Under the pieces are notes generated by a model, which had not been told where the DNA came from, ran no database searches, and worked only from the letters and a program-made list of their open reading frames with translations. The position numbers and the translations under genes are program-made. This document shows, piece after piece, positions 63,211-64,000 of a DNA stretch of 64,000 bases; positions within the stretch are counted from its first letter, which is position 1; every line of letters starts with the position of its first letter. The DNA is from Demequina sp. NBRC 110052 (GTDB lineage Bacteria; Actinomycetota; Actinomycetes; Actinomycetales; Demequinaceae): the NCBI RefSeq assembly GCF_002090075.1, contig NZ_BBRI01000002.1:1240001-1304000 (forward strand), written 5' to 3'.

Positions 63211-64000
63211 CTACGCTCGCTCTCGCTCGCCGATGAGCTCGAGTTCGCGAGCACGCGACAGCCCCGCGGTCCCCGCGCGCGACACGCCGAGCGCGAGCTC
63301 CTCGGCGAGCACGTCGGCGAGGGTCTCCTTGAACGGCCTTCGTCGCCCGCCGGTCGCGAGGTAGCGCGAGTCGTCGTGGAAACCGCAGCGAGCGCCCGCG
63401 CCGTCGTCGTCGACCCACAAGCCCAGCGAGTCGGCACCCTTCCATTCGCGCACGCCATGATCGTGCAGCCACGGTCCGGGCGCCTCGACCACCCTTCCGG
63501 TCGCGCCGGCGACCTCGCGGGCGGCGTCGATCATCGCGCGCATCGTCATCTGCTCGCCGACGACGTTGACGGGCCCCGTCAGCCCGGCCTCGATCGCGTC
63601 GAGCAGCCATGCGACGAGATCGCGCACGTCGATCACTTGGACGGGCACCGACGGCTCTGCCGGAACGAGCATCGGTCCGGAACCTGCAACCGCCGCCCGC
63701 CGCGGCCAGGAGGCGAGCCTGTCCGTGGGGTCGCCGGGGCCGCCGATCACGCCCGCCCGCACGAGCAGCGCAGCGGGGTGCGAAGACACGGTGTCCGCCT
63801 CGCAGCGCACCTTGGCGGCGTCGTAGCGCGAGCCGTCGACGCGCTCATCCACCGCCGCAGGCTCCCGCAGAGGGGCGGACTCGTCGATCATGATCCGCGT
63901 GGGCTCATAGGCCGCGACGGAGGAGATGTACGTCCAGTGGCGCGCACGCAGCGCCTGCGCCGCCTCGCGGACGTGCCGGGGCTGCCAGCTCACCTCGATG
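63211..64000 (-). CDS. NAD-dependent epimerase/reductase-like protein, N-terminus cut by window edge
   Basis: The frame is open through base 64000, so the N-terminal Rossmann glycine motif lies beyond the window. The visible ~262 residues have the active-site elements of extended SDRs: TYISSVAAYE (Ser) and SRYDAAKVRCEAD (Y-x3-K), then RAGVIGGPGDPTDRL and VPVQVIDVRDLVAWLLDAIEAGLTGPVNVVGE. It is most like NAD-dependent epimerase/dehydratases of the reductase subtype. The internal GTG at 63993 is not the real start. The C-terminus RARELELIGERERA ends at 63211. Confidence 0.8.
   Translation of the reverse strand, partial: IEVSWQPRHVREAAQALRARHWTYISSVAAYEPTRIMIDESAPLREPAAVDERVDGSRYDAAKVRCEADTVSSHPAALLVRAGVIGGPGDPTDRLASWPRRAAVAGSGPMLVPAEPSVPVQVIDVRDLVAWLLDAIEAGLTGPVNVVGEQMTMRAMIDAAREVAGATGRVVEAPGPWLHDHGVREWKGADSLGLWVDDDGAGARCGFHDDSRYLATGGRRRPFKETLADVLAEELALGVSRAGTAGLSRARELELIGERERA

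Overview
The window is a very G+C-rich stretch of an actinobacterial chromosome. The evidence is a GlxR-type Crp regulator, an orphan GlnR-type regulator, ClpC, a ClpC-independent small SRP RNA, NrdAB controlled by NrdR-like boxes, and many apparently leaderless genes with a TANNNT box 6-8 bases before an ATG or GTG. Gene content and order (ffs-dnaX-recR, lysC-asd, ponA-type PBP next to DUF4177 and RidA) suggest Micrococcales, near Cellulomonas or Demequina. The genus is inferred. I see no prophage, IS element, CRISPR array or rRNA. Both edges cut a gene: a surface protein on the left and an NAD-dependent epimerase-like protein on the right.

Layout. 1-3.8 kb: secreted surface protein, DJ-1/PfpI protein, Bcr/CflA exporter. 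4-8.4 kb: nrdA-nrdB for a class I ribonucleotide reductase whose small subunit has class Ic residues. Its long upstream region carries two NrdR-like boxes 32 bp apart and a cluster of DnaA-box-like sites. 8.4-13.5 kb: upp, tadA, a FUSC-type membrane protein, two tRNA-Ser genes, a winged-helix/hydrolase fusion, a LytR_C protein and the SRP RNA. 13.5-22.3 kb: dnaX, recR, an ABC-2 transporter, lysC (with an internal start for a beta subunit), asd, a ROK regulator and tRNA-Pro. 22.3-29 kb: metallophosphoesterase, class A PBP with PASTA domain, DUF4177, RidA, GlxR-like Crp, endonuclease III and NhaA. 30-37.4 kb: GlnR-like regulator, a membrane/redox cluster (thioredoxin-like, DUF4395), a 36-codon membrane peptide, a nitrobindin-like protein, YgfZ, DUF2516, Dtd and a second ABC-2 transporter.

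37.8-50.7 kb: clpC, SRPBCC protein, aldo/keto reductase, DUF2510 protein, MutY, RadA, membrane proteins, a TetR/ABC-2 transporter module and proC. 50.7-53.8 kb: a cupin, then two paralogous dienelactone-hydrolase-like genes flanking an opposed gene that fuses a GNAT acetyltransferase to an AAA+ ATPase. 53.9-59.4 kb: a DUF4956-VTC-lipoprotein operon divergent from a MprAB-like two-component system, with 22-bp-spaced direct repeats between them. 59.4-64 kb: an ArsR gene with a perfect operator-like palindrome across its start, an AHSA1 tandem-domain protein, a serine hydrolase, a monooxygenase-fold protein divergent from a TetR, and the truncated epimerase.

Themes. DNA maintenance and nucleotide supply recur (nrdAB, dnaX, recR, nth, mutY, radA, upp). 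Small regulatory modules often sit beside their likely targets. The most notable observations are the class Ic-like RNR with stacked NrdR/DnaA-like sites, the GNAT-AAA fusion between duplicated hydrolases, a lipoprotein gene with no canonical start codon before its signal peptide, and a strongly over-represented 9-mer, GCCCGACGC.
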